Virus record (IMG/VR): IMGVR_UViG_3300033148_007360
Location: 1 to 64,000 of that record
Direction: 5' to 3' (one strand)
DNA length: 64,000 nt
Source of the DNA: a virus
Notes under the pieces: generated by a model
Database searches by the model: none
The model's input: the letters and a program-made list of their open reading frames with translations, nothing else
What the model was told of the DNA's origin: nothing
Part shown: positions 34,050 to 41,514 of the stretch, piece after piece
Numbering within the stretch: the stretch's first letter is position 1
How the letters are laid out: every line of letters begins with the position of its first letter
Program-made: the position numbers and the translations under genes

Positions 34050-34937
34050 TTACTTGTTTCTTATCCTTCTACGATACTCCCTCTGCACTTTCTTTACGTA
34101 CTCTTGAGTCTCCCTAATCCGGGGAACTCCTTGAAACTGTTCAACACGTACGGGGCCTGCGTTATAGGCGGCAAGTCCGTTAGTAAGCCCATATCTCCGT
34201 ATCAGCTCCGCAAGATAAGCCGTTCCAGCTCTTATATTCTCCCTCGGATTAAAGGGATCTTCAACGTTATACCTGTCTTGTACAACAGGCATCAGTTGCA
34301 TAAGACCTTTAGCACCCTTGTAAGAAACAGCATTGGGATTCCACCTAGATTCGATAGTGATGACGGCTCGGATGAGTTCAGGATCAACGTTGTATAAAGC
34401 AGCAACTTCGTCTATATACAAATCAACAGTATTCTCCTCGAACGCCTCCCCTTTCTTATTGACCGGATCAGGATTCTCGTTGCGGTTAAGAACACCAAAA
34501 TCATACCTTGCTTCACTATGAGATATAGCTGCGTTGACAGATGAACCGGACACCTCGGAAGTCTGGAACTGGTACCCTGCTGAATAGAATCCAAAGAATA
34601 TCAAGGAGATGAAAACACCTATAATACACCCCAATATGCCGCCAAGATCACGCTCCTGTATTGACCGGCCCACCACAGTTATTATCACGGACAGGCACAG
34701 AAACACAACCCACACAAAACCAGCCTCCTCCAAGTCCTGAAGGGTGACGGATCTTTCCAACCAAAATGCTGCATATAGCGAGACACCACAGCAATACGCC
34801 AGAGACAAAAGCCAGAACACGTAGTGAGCTGGATTGAATGCTTGCAATATGTTAGATAGCATACGCACTGGAGGAATGCCTATAGTGCTCTCTACGTAAT
34901 AATCAATTATCTCAACTGTACTCATTTTTTTAACCAT
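34050..34937 (-). CDS. Membrane-anchored lytic transglycosylase
   Basis: 295 residues. Three hydrophobic segments in residues 35-130 (YVFWLLSLAYCCGVSLYAA; FVWVVFLCLSVIITVVG; GGILGCIIGVFISLIFF) precede a soluble SLT domain (about 170-290) with catalytic Glu about 195 in ITIESRWNP, then GLMQLMP and AAYNAGP. Cuts peptidoglycan glycan strands. Located among replication genes and driven by its own early-type promoter. Confidence 0.8.
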   Translation of the reverse strand: MVKKMSTVEIIDYYVESTIGIPPVRMLSNILQAFNPAHYVFWLLSLAYCCGVSLYAAFWLERSVTLQDLEEAGFVWVVFLCLSVIITVVGRSIQERDLGGILGCIIGVFISLIFFGFYSAGYQFQTSEVSGSSVNAAISHSEARYDFGVLNRNENPDPVNKKGEAFEENTVDLYIDEVAALYNVDPELIRAVITIESRWNPNAVSYKGAKGLMQLMPVVQDRYNVEDPFNPRENIRAGTAYLAELIRRYGLTNGLAAYNAGPVRVEQFQGVPRIRETQEYVKKVQREYRRRIRNK

Positions 34938-35025
34938 CCCATCCTCCTGTTCTCACACAAATACCCTCTCTGTCTTAAACCTTGACAATTCTTTTCTACC
35001 CCTTCTTTCTTCCACTTTATCTCCC

Positions 35026-35054
35026 ATCATAACACATACTCTCTACCCCGTCAA
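35026..35054 (-). promoter_or_regulatory. Sigma-70-type promoter
   Basis: TTGACG at 35054-35049, 17-base spacer, TATGAT at 35031-35026. It overlaps the last codons of the XRE gene and drives the transglycosylase gene. Confidence 0.7.
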
Positions 35055-35285
35055 GTCCAGCCACTTGTTGCACAACCGCTCCCCTGCACTTTCTTCCCCC
35101 AGTTGCTTGAATCCTTGCGAAATCTTGAGAACGGTATCATATCTGGGAAATACTCTCCCCGATTCAATTCTTGAAAAAGACGGTTGAAGTAATCCACTAA
35201 GAACGGCAAGTTTGTTCTGGGAAACTCCGATCTTCGTTCTTTCCTCGCGGAGAAATTTCGAGAACTCCTGCTTTCTGTCTGCCAT
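35043..35285 (-). CDS. XRE/Cro-family HTH regulator
   Basis: 80 residues. FLREERTKIGVSQNKLAVLSGL, then SRIESGRVFPRYDTVLKISQG, is a classic HTH_3 domain filling most of the protein. Likely a repressor of nearby phage promoters. It has its own promoter at 35398-35426 and a leader with two hairpins. Confidence 0.8.
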   Translation of the reverse strand: MADRKQEFSKFLREERTKIGVSQNKLAVLSGLLQPSFSRIESGRVFPRYDTVLKISQGFKQLGEESAGERLCNKWLDLTG

Positions 35286-35319
35286 TTCAACTCACCTGCA
35301 TGATTAGTTTTGAAGGAAA

Positions 35320-35381
35320 CGCCCCCTTCGAGCAAATTCAACAACCCCAAGGGGGCGTCGGTCTGGAGATGCTATCTCCAG
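35320..35381 (-). promoter_or_regulatory. Double-hairpin leader of the XRE gene
   Basis: Between promoter and start codon: a hairpin CTGGAGAT-AGC-ATCTCCAG (35363-35381), then a 9-bp stem CGCCCCCTT/AAGGGGGCG (35320-35357) followed by TTTCC. The second resembles a weak terminator and could attenuate or autoregulate the gene. Confidence 0.55.
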
Positions 35382-35397
35382 GGGGGTTACTCGAATA

Positions 35398-35426
35398 AGA
35401 ATAACTCATTATTTTCGTGTTGTCAA
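35398..35426 (-). promoter_or_regulatory. Sigma-70-type promoter
   Basis: TTGACA at 35426-35421, 17-base spacer, TATTCT at 35403-35398. Drives the XRE regulator through the hairpin leader. Confidence 0.75.
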
Positions 35427-35435
35427 CAGTGGACA

Positions 35436-35618
35436 TCAATCCCTGGGGATTTCGTATAGACCCACCAGTCCGAGAGCCAAAAAGCACGCCGAGAGGAAAA
35501 TGAGGAAAAAGTTGTAGTCAGGCAAGATGGAGAGTTGGTAAGCAACTAAAATCAGGAAAATTCCCAGAATTCCAAAGGACGCCCAACCGAAAAAACCGTA
35601 TTTTTTAAACTTTTTCAT
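35436..35618 (-). CDS. Two-helix membrane protein
   Basis: 60 residues; basic N-terminus (MKKFKKYG), then two hydrophobic segments (FGILGIFLILVAYQLSIL; FFLIFLSACFLALGLVGL). Overlaps the primase C-terminus. Could be a superinfection-exclusion or holin-like protein; undetermined. Confidence 0.5.
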   Translation of the reverse strand: MKKFKKYGFFGWASFGILGIFLILVAYQLSILPDYNFFLIFLSACFLALGLVGLYEIPRD

Positions 35619-36657
35619 CGCCACCACCCTTTCTCCGTTTATGTTTTGCTCCTATAATATCTGCCCTCTCGTAAACTTCAAGAAGATTAAGAGGGTCGAA
35701 CTTTACTCTATCCTCTGCCAATTCCCGAAAAAAGTCTTCTCCCAACGAGGCAGGGTCTTCACCTTTGGGAAGTGGAAGAATATAGACACTTGCTCCAAGA
35801 GAATATAAAACTTGCGCCGCCCATATTGACTTCTCCAAAGCATCCCCGTCAAGAGATACAGTAATTTCTCTTGTTTTTTCCGCGAGTAGAAAAAGTTGTT
35901 TTTCAGTAGGTATTCCAAAGGTTGAAACAGCATCCAAACCTACCGCCATTGCAGAGATGGGCCCTTCAACCAGAAAACAATGTTTCGGGTTTACAGCATT
36001 ATCCTGATAGAGATGATTGATTCTGTCGCCGCCTGGTGCTGAAAAATACTTAGGTTCCCTGTAATTTTTGACATACGCGCGCGCACGCGCGTAATGGTAA
36101 TTAACTAATCTCCCTGTCCAGTACTTGACTTCCTTATTCTCTCCCCAACTTATGAAAATTACTCTCCCCCTTAAATCTTTTTCCACCTCTTCTCCGTTCT
36201 CCTTTTTCCACTTTACTTTACTTCCCTTGTATATTCCTCTCTCCTCTATTCTTTCCCTTCTTATCCCCCTCCCCAACAAATACAAATACTCCTCCTCCAG
36301 AAAATTTACTCTAGTTAAATCTTCCGGTAAAACAGGAGGAGATCCCTCCCCCCCTATAGTCCCCCCCTCCCTTATTGTCGAATTTGTGTTATATTCAAGA
36401 AACCGGGAGACATCAAAGCCAGGAGATTTTTCCAAAAGAGCCGTATCCTCGTAGGGAATGCCCAGCCTGCGGTGAAGGTTTCTTATCGTACCACCTACCT
36501 GCTCCCGCTGGCAGAACCAACCCCTCTCCGGGTGAACGTAGAGATGATACTTCGTATCCCCCTTGACACAGAAAGGACAATTGAACCGAAACTCCCCTGT
36601 TGTAGTTATCTTGGGAGTTCCAAGAACATCCACTACTCGATAGTCCAATTGTGGCAC
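35605..36657 (-). CDS. DnaG-type primase
   Basis: 350 residues, GTG start. N-terminal zinc-binding CPFC (27-30), His38, Cys49 (CHC2-like); TOPRIM motifs FLVEGPISAM and TVSLDGDAL in the C-terminal half. No helicase-binding domain, so a short primase working with the separate DnaB-like helicase at 39753. Directly downstream of leader element C. A 23-nt alternating purine-pyrimidine tract lies inside (36071-36093). Confidence 0.85.
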   Translation of the reverse strand: MPQLDYRVVDVLGTPKITTTGEFRFNCPFCVKGDTKYHLYVHPERGWFCQREQVGGTIRNLHRRLGIPYEDTALLEKSPGFDVSRFLEYNTNSTIREGGTIGGEGSPPVLPEDLTRVNFLEEEYLYLLGRGIRRERIEERGIYKGSKVKWKKENGEEVEKDLRGRVIFISWGENKEVKYWTGRLVNYHYARARAYVKNYREPKYFSAPGGDRINHLYQDNAVNPKHCFLVEGPISAMAVGLDAVSTFGIPTEKQLFLLAEKTREITVSLDGDALEKSIWAAQVLYSLGASVYILPLPKGEDPASLGEDFFRELAEDRVKFDPLNLLEVYERADIIGAKHKRRKGGGDEKV

Positions 36658-36697
36658 TGTGGAATTCCTTACTCCGTAGGTTTAAATATGCCTCTGT

Positions 36698-36792
36698 AAG
36701 CTTCACATTTTGATTCTGTGGCGTTTTCTTTTTCTTATAAGGGAAAACCACTAGAAAAAAATAAAAACGCCTTAGAATTGAAATATGGGCTT
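36698..36792 (-). repeat. Structured leader element, copy C (clearest inverted repeat)
   Basis: On the plus strand the proximal arm (36698-36727) starts AAGCTTCACATTTTGATTCT and runs into GGCGTTTTC. The distal arm (about 36763-36792) is its imperfect inverse, reading AAAACGCC, then TTAGAATTGAAATATGGG, then CTT. The central part, AAGGGAAAACC, is less GC-rich than in other copies. It lies 41 bases upstream of the primase GTG. Confidence 0.75.
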
Positions 36793-36850
36793 TCTGGGGG
36801 CAATTTACACTCGCTGTATAATTCTAAATTACGCAAATTCATACCGCACA

Positions 36851-36922
36851 TTATTTCTTCGCCTGCTCCAAGCATTCTTCACACCTAAGAAGCCAACCCG
36901 CCGTTTTTCCCTTACATTGCAT
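36851..36922 (-). CDS. 23-residue Cys micro-ORF
   Basis: ATG 36922 lies within the end of the upstream gene after GGAAAAGTGGG; the product has Cys3, Cys14 and Cys17 (RCEECLEQ). It occupies the stretch between the Cys-rich gene and leader element C. Weak support. Confidence 0.35.
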   Translation of the reverse strand: MQCKGKTAGWLLRCEECLEQAKK

Positions 36923-37292
36923 CCCACTTTTCCAATTCTGTTTTAATCCTGTCCCGAACAGCAACAATGTGTTCTAATTTCAGTCTTCCTTTATAAGCTT
37001 TATGCTCTGCAATACCCCATTCCTTGCAACACACATATCCAGAGTCAAAGAGCGGGCATACTATTTTTATTATTTTAGTGGATATCACAAGACAGCCATC
37101 TTGAATTGATATATTACCACATTCACATCGCAAACGACAGAGTGGGCAAAAAGACGCTTGACAGTTGTCTGTAAACCACCCATTCTGCTCCTTTTTTATG
37201 GGATGGTTGTTCTCGAAATTAAAGACATTCTTTTCCCAATGTCTAAGTGATTCCTCCAGAGCCTCCCTAACTTTTCCAGCCATTTCTCTCAT
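36912..37292 (-). CDS. Cys-rich unknown protein
   Basis: 126 residues; CPLC, CECG and CC with further Cys, probably one or two zinc sites, flanked by charged helices at both ends. No family recognised. Member of a run of small Cys-rich genes between clamp and primase. Confidence 0.5.
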   Translation of the reverse strand: MREMAGKVREALEESLRHWEKNVFNFENNHPIKKEQNGWFTDNCQASFCPLCRLRCECGNISIQDGCLVISTKIIKIVCPLFDSGYVCCKEWGIAEHKAYKGRLKLEHIVAVRDRIKTELEKWDAM

Positions 37293-37305
37293 TTTCTAAC
37301 TCCTC

Positions 37306-37461
37306 TCACTGACGAAACCCACCCCTTTTCTTTGCACAAGTTTTCCTGCCGCATGAAATCTCAAGGCACAGTTTCATCTTTTTCATCCTCCCCTTATTCC
37401 CCCACTTGACATTCCTGCAGTGGTGGGAGCTATGCAGGTATTTATTACAGTGCTTATTCAC
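37306..37461 (-). CDS. 51-residue Cys/His-rich ORF
   Basis: GTG 37461 overlaps the upstream stop and follows GAGGGGCCGAAAGG. Cys and His residues (KHC, SSHHC, then three more Cys) and a basic tail suggest a small zinc-binding nucleic-acid-associated protein. It fills an otherwise empty 160-base gap. Confidence 0.45.
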   Translation of the reverse strand: MNKHCNKYLHSSHHCRNVKWGNKGRMKKMKLCLEISCGRKTCAKKRGGFRQ

Positions 37462-37672
37462 CCTTTCGGCCCCTCGGTAAGGTTCGGCTCAAGATGATAT
37501 CGCCACCCAAAAGTTCACACCAAGTGGGAAAACTACCTTCTTCAAAATCCACCGGATAGTGTAAGTTCACACCATAAAACCCGCAGTAGCGCTTCTCAAA
37601 GGTTTTGGATTCCCCGATTTTGTGATTACAAGGGCAATTCAGGCAACTTTCGATCTCATACTTTTTGCTCAT
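37454..37672 (-). CDS. Small Cys-rich protein
   Basis: 72 residues from ATG 37672. CLNCPCNH, YCGFYG and FPTWCEL form a spaced Cys pattern often seen in small phage zinc-binding proteins. Overlaps the end of the beta-clamp gene by 17 bases. Confidence 0.55.
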   Translation of the reverse strand: MSKKYEIESCLNCPCNHKIGESKTFEKRYCGFYGVNLHYPVDFEEGSFPTWCELLGGDIILSRTLPRGRKGE

Positions 37673-38795
37673 GTTCATGCCTCATGGTCATGATGATGTG
37701 TTCTCCCGATGGATGTTCAATTTTGACCAAACTCTTTTCAGCACTGTACAGTATCTTTACGCGGCTTGTCGGCACTGTCTTCAGGGCATCAAGGATATAG
37801 TTTCCGTTCAGGCAGATGTGCAAGTCTCCGCCATCCGGTTCTGCTATATTCAGAGCGCGGGATCCCCGTATGTCTTCCAAAGAAGATTTCGCCGTCAGGT
37901 AAAGAGTGGTGCCCTCTGTACGAAAGAAGGTAGTGCCGTCTTCGTTGGTTGCAGATACTTTTTTAACTGTCTGTATAAGCTCATCTTTATTACACGCGAA
38001 AGAGTGAGAACAAGGATGCTCTATATTTTTAACCACGCCGGTCGGGAAGTTGTCCTTTTCGTATGTAACAATTCCCAGGATAAAACCCTCGATGTTAAAC
38101 CAGAAATCCCGCTCGGTCGTTCCAAATTTTATACGTTTTGCGTTGTCGGGTAAAAATCCTAGCACCACCTTGAGCGCTTCGGCGTTCAGCAAGACAGGGT
38201 GGAGCGCGCCTTCACCTTCACACACTCCCCGTTCTCTAGCCAGCCGGTGTCCATCCGTAGCCGTAGCCTGTAAATGACCATTCACTGTTTCAACCAACAC
38301 ATAGTCGAGCATGTAACGCCTATCCCCCTTTTCGGAAACAGCGAAAAGGACATCCGACAAGACCCGCCGCAAATCCTTACTGCTGATGGTGTGAGAGATT
38401 TTCTCAACGTCGCTCTTAACGTCGGGGAGGGGAGGAAACTCGCTCGGTGGAAACCCCTTTATGCTGAAGGAAGTGCCGTCGGTGTCCGTAATCTCTAAGC
38501 TGAATTTACCTGATTCAGGCTCTCCACACTGTTCCAGTTGGAGGGGGCCGTCTGTTCTCTTAACCAACTGCTCCAACTTCCCGGCATCCACGGCGATCCC
38601 TAAAGAAGCATCCACTTCAGCCTCTAGACTTTGATGGATAAGAAATTGCAAGTTTGTTGATGTTAGTTGCAAACCCGCCCCGCCAGTTTCGATAAGAACA
38701 AAACCGAGTATGGGCATGGTGCGAGACTTTTTCTTCATGACTTTCTTGGCGTTCTTCAACGCTGCCAAGAGAGACTTTTTGCCTACTGTAACCAT
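37656..38795 (-). CDS. dnaN: DNA polymerase III beta sliding clamp
   Basis: 379 residues from ATG 38795 (GGGAGGTG upstream). Full bacterial-type clamp length. Domain landmarks: PILGFVLIET, FPPSEFPPLPD, ATDGHRLARERG, DNFPTGVV, and C-terminal HIIMTMRH. A complete DnaN-type clamp rather than a T4 gp45 type; it would tether the phage family A polymerase. Transcribed from its own consensus promoter. Confidence 0.9.
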   Translation of the reverse strand: MVTVGKKSLLAALKNAKKVMKKKSRTMPILGFVLIETGGAGLQLTSTNLQFLIHQSLEAEVDASLGIAVDAGKLEQLVKRTDGPLQLEQCGEPESGKFSLEITDTDGTSFSIKGFPPSEFPPLPDVKSDVEKISHTISSKDLRRVLSDVLFAVSEKGDRRYMLDYVLVETVNGHLQATATDGHRLARERGVCEGEGALHPVLLNAEALKVVLGFLPDNAKRIKFGTTERDFWFNIEGFILGIVTYEKDNFPTGVVKNIEHPCSHSFACNKDELIQTVKKVSATNEDGTTFFRTEGTTLYLTAKSSLEDIRGSRALNIAEPDGGDLHICLNGNYILDALKTVPTSRVKILYSAEKSLVKIEHPSGEHIIMTMRHEHEQKV

Positions 38796-38846
38796 TAGTT
38801 CACCTCCCATATCTGACATCTATGGCCCTCGCGCCGCTCTAGTTAC

Positions 38847-38875
38847 AATATAACACATTCTTCCACGGTTGTCAA
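38847..38875 (-). promoter_or_regulatory. Sigma-70-type promoter
   Basis: TTGACA at 38875-38870, 17-base spacer, TATATT at 38852-38847. Drives the clamp gene and following Cys-rich genes. Confidence 0.85.
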
Positions 38876-38896
38876 GAGGCAAAACAAGCTTTTTAC

Positions 38897-39310
38897 TTAG
38901 TTGTTGATTATGACCGCTTTTCCGCTTTTATCACGCCCGCTGAAAGATATAGAGCCATTGACAAAGGAAACGGGGTAAAAGTAGTCAATATCCGTTCCAG
39001 TCGGGTTGTTTTCTTCCTTTTGAATTGTGCGATTTGTGAGATACATGGACTTGCACCCGCGGGTAGCCAAGTGGGAAATCAGGAAAGTGATAAACCTGTC
39101 CGCTTCCAGGGATACGTTGGAATAGTTCTTCAATGCACCTCTGCCGGGACAGGAAAAAGAATTGTGGTTGTTGGGGTCGAAAAATGGAGCCAGATCAACC
39201 GCATCCGCGATCGCCTTCCCCAACTTATCGGGGTGGGCTTCGTCTCCGTGATAATAGATATTCCACTGGCTGTTGTCGTCCCGAACTTCAATTAACGCCC
39301 TTAAACCCAT
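38897..39310 (-). CDS. Unknown protein
   Basis: 137 residues with GGAGGTAAG before the ATG. Segment IEVRDDNSQWNIYYHGDEAHP and DLAPFFDP suggest an alpha/beta fold similar to small phage 'hypothetical' proteins; no functional motif. Located between two promoters. Confidence 0.5.
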   Translation of the reverse strand: MGLRALIEVRDDNSQWNIYYHGDEAHPDKLGKAIADAVDLAPFFDPNNHNSFSCPGRGALKNYSNVSLEADRFITFLISHLATRGCKSMYLTNRTIQKEENNPTGTDIDYFYPVSFVNGSISFSGRDKSGKAVIINN

Positions 39311-39385
39311 CTTAACTTACCTCCTACCTTGCCTGCTTTCCAGTAAAGCGCATGATTGTGAAAACGTCAAAAAGTCAAGAAACTT

Positions 39386-39646
39386 TTACTCACGATTTTC
39401 ATCGTTATCACCCTCTTCCCCTGAAACCACTCTCACAGGCAGCGGCCCCCCGACTATGTCTTCCAGAGTCAGATGAATATCCCCACAGACGCTGCACCTG
39501 TATCCCCCTGAATCGTAGTAAGCATCCACGACAGCTTTTACCTTGGGACAGAGGTGACGCTTATGCTTTTTTCCTGGAGGAGTTTCTTTTTCATACGCTG
39601 TAAACTCCCCCCATTTTTTGTGGGATTTTACTCGCCCGTCTTTCAT
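39386..39646 (-). CDS. Small basic zinc-binding protein
   Basis: 86 residues from ATG 39646 (AGAGG upstream). Very basic first half, CSVC knuckle near residue 50, then an acidic tail (EEGDNDENRE). First gene after the strongest promoter in the window. Confidence 0.5.
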   Translation of the reverse strand: MKDGRVKSHKKWGEFTAYEKETPPGKKHKRHLCPKVKAVVDAYYDSGGYRCSVCGDIHLTLEDIVGGPLPVRVVSGEEGDNDENRE

Positions 39647-39678
39647 CGGTGAACCTCTTTTCAATTGTTTTCAAGACG

Positions 39679-39707
39679 ATTATAACACTTTCCTACAAGC
39701 CTGTCAA
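39679..39707 (-). promoter_or_regulatory. Perfect-consensus sigma-70 promoter
   Basis: TTGACA at 39707-39702, 17-base spacer, TATAAT at 39684-39679: both hexamers and the spacing are consensus. Likely a strong early promoter for 39386-39646 and genes beyond. Confidence 0.9.
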
Positions 39708-39752
39708 TAGACCGATAAAAAAATGTGGTCTGGCCCGCCCTTTTGTGGATTG

Positions 39753-41099
39753 TCAAGAGGGTGAAAAACTTTTTTTGAATTTCAGCGCGTGCCTTTCAAC
39801 TATGCTCATCTTACTGTAATCGGCATCACAATGAACCAACGTGAATTTCCTCCCCCTCCTCGCCTTATCCACCCAAAGCCGCATTTTATCCTCAAGATAT
39901 TCTCTCGGAGACTGATTTACGGAAATGACAAAGTCGGATTCCTGCACTTGCTTCCACGACTCGCCTATCTGCTCTTTGGTTAAAACTTCATCGTCCGCAA
40001 TCTTGACCCGCTGAGCCTGCGCCGCCGTCCACGTGACATATCCTAAGTCGTTTCCCATCCTGCGAAGTTGCTGGTACACAACTCCAAGCGCTCTGTAGGA
40101 ATCTGTTTCATGTTCCTTCGGAAATCTCAAACTCATAGGATAATCTATCACAACTATGTCTGGCGAGAACCCATCCTGTAACTTCAATCGTGACAGGTAC
40201 GCCCTGATTGTATCCGTAGTAGCCTCACGCGGAGGAAAAAATTTAATTCTGAGGTGAGGATCCCTGTTTTCCAAAAGAGCCGCCCGTTGCTGGAACCTTT
40301 CACTCCCCCACAGAACCTCTGTCTGATCCACTTTCAAGAGGTTGGCGGCGCAACGAATCGCGACATCAATTTCATACAAATCCCCTATCGTGATATACAC
40401 CCCTTTATAGCCGAGACGAACAGCATTACAGATGACGTTTGTTAAATATGAACTCTTTCCCCCGCCCGATACTCCGATTACACAGCAAATATCTCCTCTG
40501 GCCGGGCCTCCCAGCAGCGCCGCATCAATGGATTCATACCCGGACGGAATCTTCCGCTCCTGCGATATAGTCTCTTGAGCGGCCAGGGACGGTATCGAGG
40601 TTATCTCCCGCCCGAAGTTCAACCCGAAAGATCCGACCTGTTCTCCCGTGCACAGGGCACGTTGCAACTCGAACGGAGCATCCGACAAGTCCTTCCCATC
40701 CCTCCACTTGCTGGAAATCTTATATATTGCTTCTTTAACCGCTTGCCTTTTTGCAAAATCAACCACTCGGTCAATAACCGGATCTCTGTCCTCCAACGGA
40801 AGTTCAAAGCAGCGATTCAAGGTTTTCAGCGCCGCATCCAGTTGCCGGTTCCCTACGGATTTCCTTTCAGCGTACTCCAACAGTTCCGCTTCTAGAGTCG
40901 CACGATTCACGGGATGACCGTACTTCTCCCTGGCCTTGAAGGCTACCTTCGCCAAGAGGGATAAATCCGTAAAGTCGAATCTTTCGGGTGGAATTATAGG
41001 ACTGTAGTTTTCAAGAAAGGCGGGGTCTCTTATGAGAAAAGAAAGAATGGATTGTTGGAATTCGTATGGAAACGGGTAGCGTCCACTGCCTGAAGCCAT
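39753..41099 (-). CDS. DnaB-type replicative helicase
   Basis: 448 residues from ATG 41099 after CTGGAGGT within leader element D. Helical N-terminal domain (ILSFLIRDPAFLENY), Walker A GVSGGGKSS (about 207-215), Walker B VVIDYPMSL, and the C-terminal DKARRGRK arginine-rich motif. Belongs to the DnaB/T4 gp41 family. Partner of the primase at 35605. Confidence 0.85.
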   Translation of the reverse strand: MASGSGRYPFPYEFQQSILSFLIRDPAFLENYSPIIPPERFDFTDLSLLAKVAFKAREKYGHPVNRATLEAELLEYAERKSVGNRQLDAALKTLNRCFELPLEDRDPVIDRVVDFAKRQAVKEAIYKISSKWRDGKDLSDAPFELQRALCTGEQVGSFGLNFGREITSIPSLAAQETISQERKIPSGYESIDAALLGGPARGDICCVIGVSGGGKSSYLTNVICNAVRLGYKGVYITIGDLYEIDVAIRCAANLLKVDQTEVLWGSERFQQRAALLENRDPHLRIKFFPPREATTDTIRAYLSRLKLQDGFSPDIVVIDYPMSLRFPKEHETDSYRALGVVYQQLRRMGNDLGYVTWTAAQAQRVKIADDEVLTKEQIGESWKQVQESDFVISVNQSPREYLEDKMRLWVDKARRGRKFTLVHCDADYSKMSIVERHALKFKKSFSPS

Positions 41100-41114
41100 C
41101 AATATACCTCCAGA

Positions 41115-41173
41115 AAGCCCACATTTCGTTTGTGTGGCGTTTTTTCTCCCTGAAGGGGGGTTACCCCTTGATT
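41115..41173 (-). repeat. Structured leader element, copy D
   Basis: Plus-strand proximal arm AAGCCCACATTTCGTTTGTG, then GGCGTTTTTTC, then hairpin AAGGGGGGTTACCCCTT. Instead of a plain inverted arm it runs into a strong terminator hairpin. Ends 15 bases before the DnaB-like start codon. Confidence 0.7.
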
Positions 41174-41218
41174 GAAAATAAAAGCGGCTCACAAGGCGAT
41201 TGTGAAGCCCGTGAGCCG
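41174..41218 (-). terminator. Intrinsic terminator
   Basis: CGGCTCAC/GTGAGCCG 8-bp stem (41185-41192 with 41211-41218) followed on the minus strand by CTTTTATTTTC. Follows the 41230-41514 gene and separates it from the DnaB-type helicase gene. Confidence 0.85.
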
Positions 41219-41229
41219 TTAATTTGAAG

Positions 41230-41514
41230 TTACTGGGATAAAGACCGGTCTGTTGCGGAAAGTTTGTCCGTATCGTTCCACAACTCCCTGCGCTTTTTTA
41301 CTTGTTCTAGCAGTTTTCTGCAACTTTGCTCATAGTATTTAATCGCAAGTTTTTCAAGAGCAGCATAGACTTCGTCGGGGTCGTCTCCCTTGCGGACTTC
41401 AGCCTCCACGATACCGCTCTCCGGTTTCAGATTTTCATAATTTCCGATGTTGATGGAACCTGTCATAACCACCCTGATTTTCTTGATTCTTTCCTTGACT
41501 TCCTCTTCCGTCAT
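41230..41514 (-). CDS. Unknown small charged protein
   Basis: 94 residues, helical and charged (KERIKKIRVV; CRKLLEQVKKRREL). ATGA overlap with the helicase gene upstream; a strong terminator follows. The N-terminal beta segment (VEAEVRKGDDPDEVYAALE) resembles small phage proteins of unknown function. Confidence 0.5.
   Translation of the reverse strand: MTEEEVKERIKKIRVVMTGSINIGNYENLKPESGIVEAEVRKGDDPDEVYAALEKLAIKYYEQSCRKLLEQVKKRRELWNDTDKLSATDRSLSQ

Noticed and set aside
37400-37440. Plus-strand TTGACA with a TATGCA downstream
   Set aside because: Spacer is 19 bases, and no plus-strand gene follows.
39725-39770. Second TTGACA upstream of the perfect promoter at 39679
   Set aside because: No -10-like hexamer at a suitable distance.
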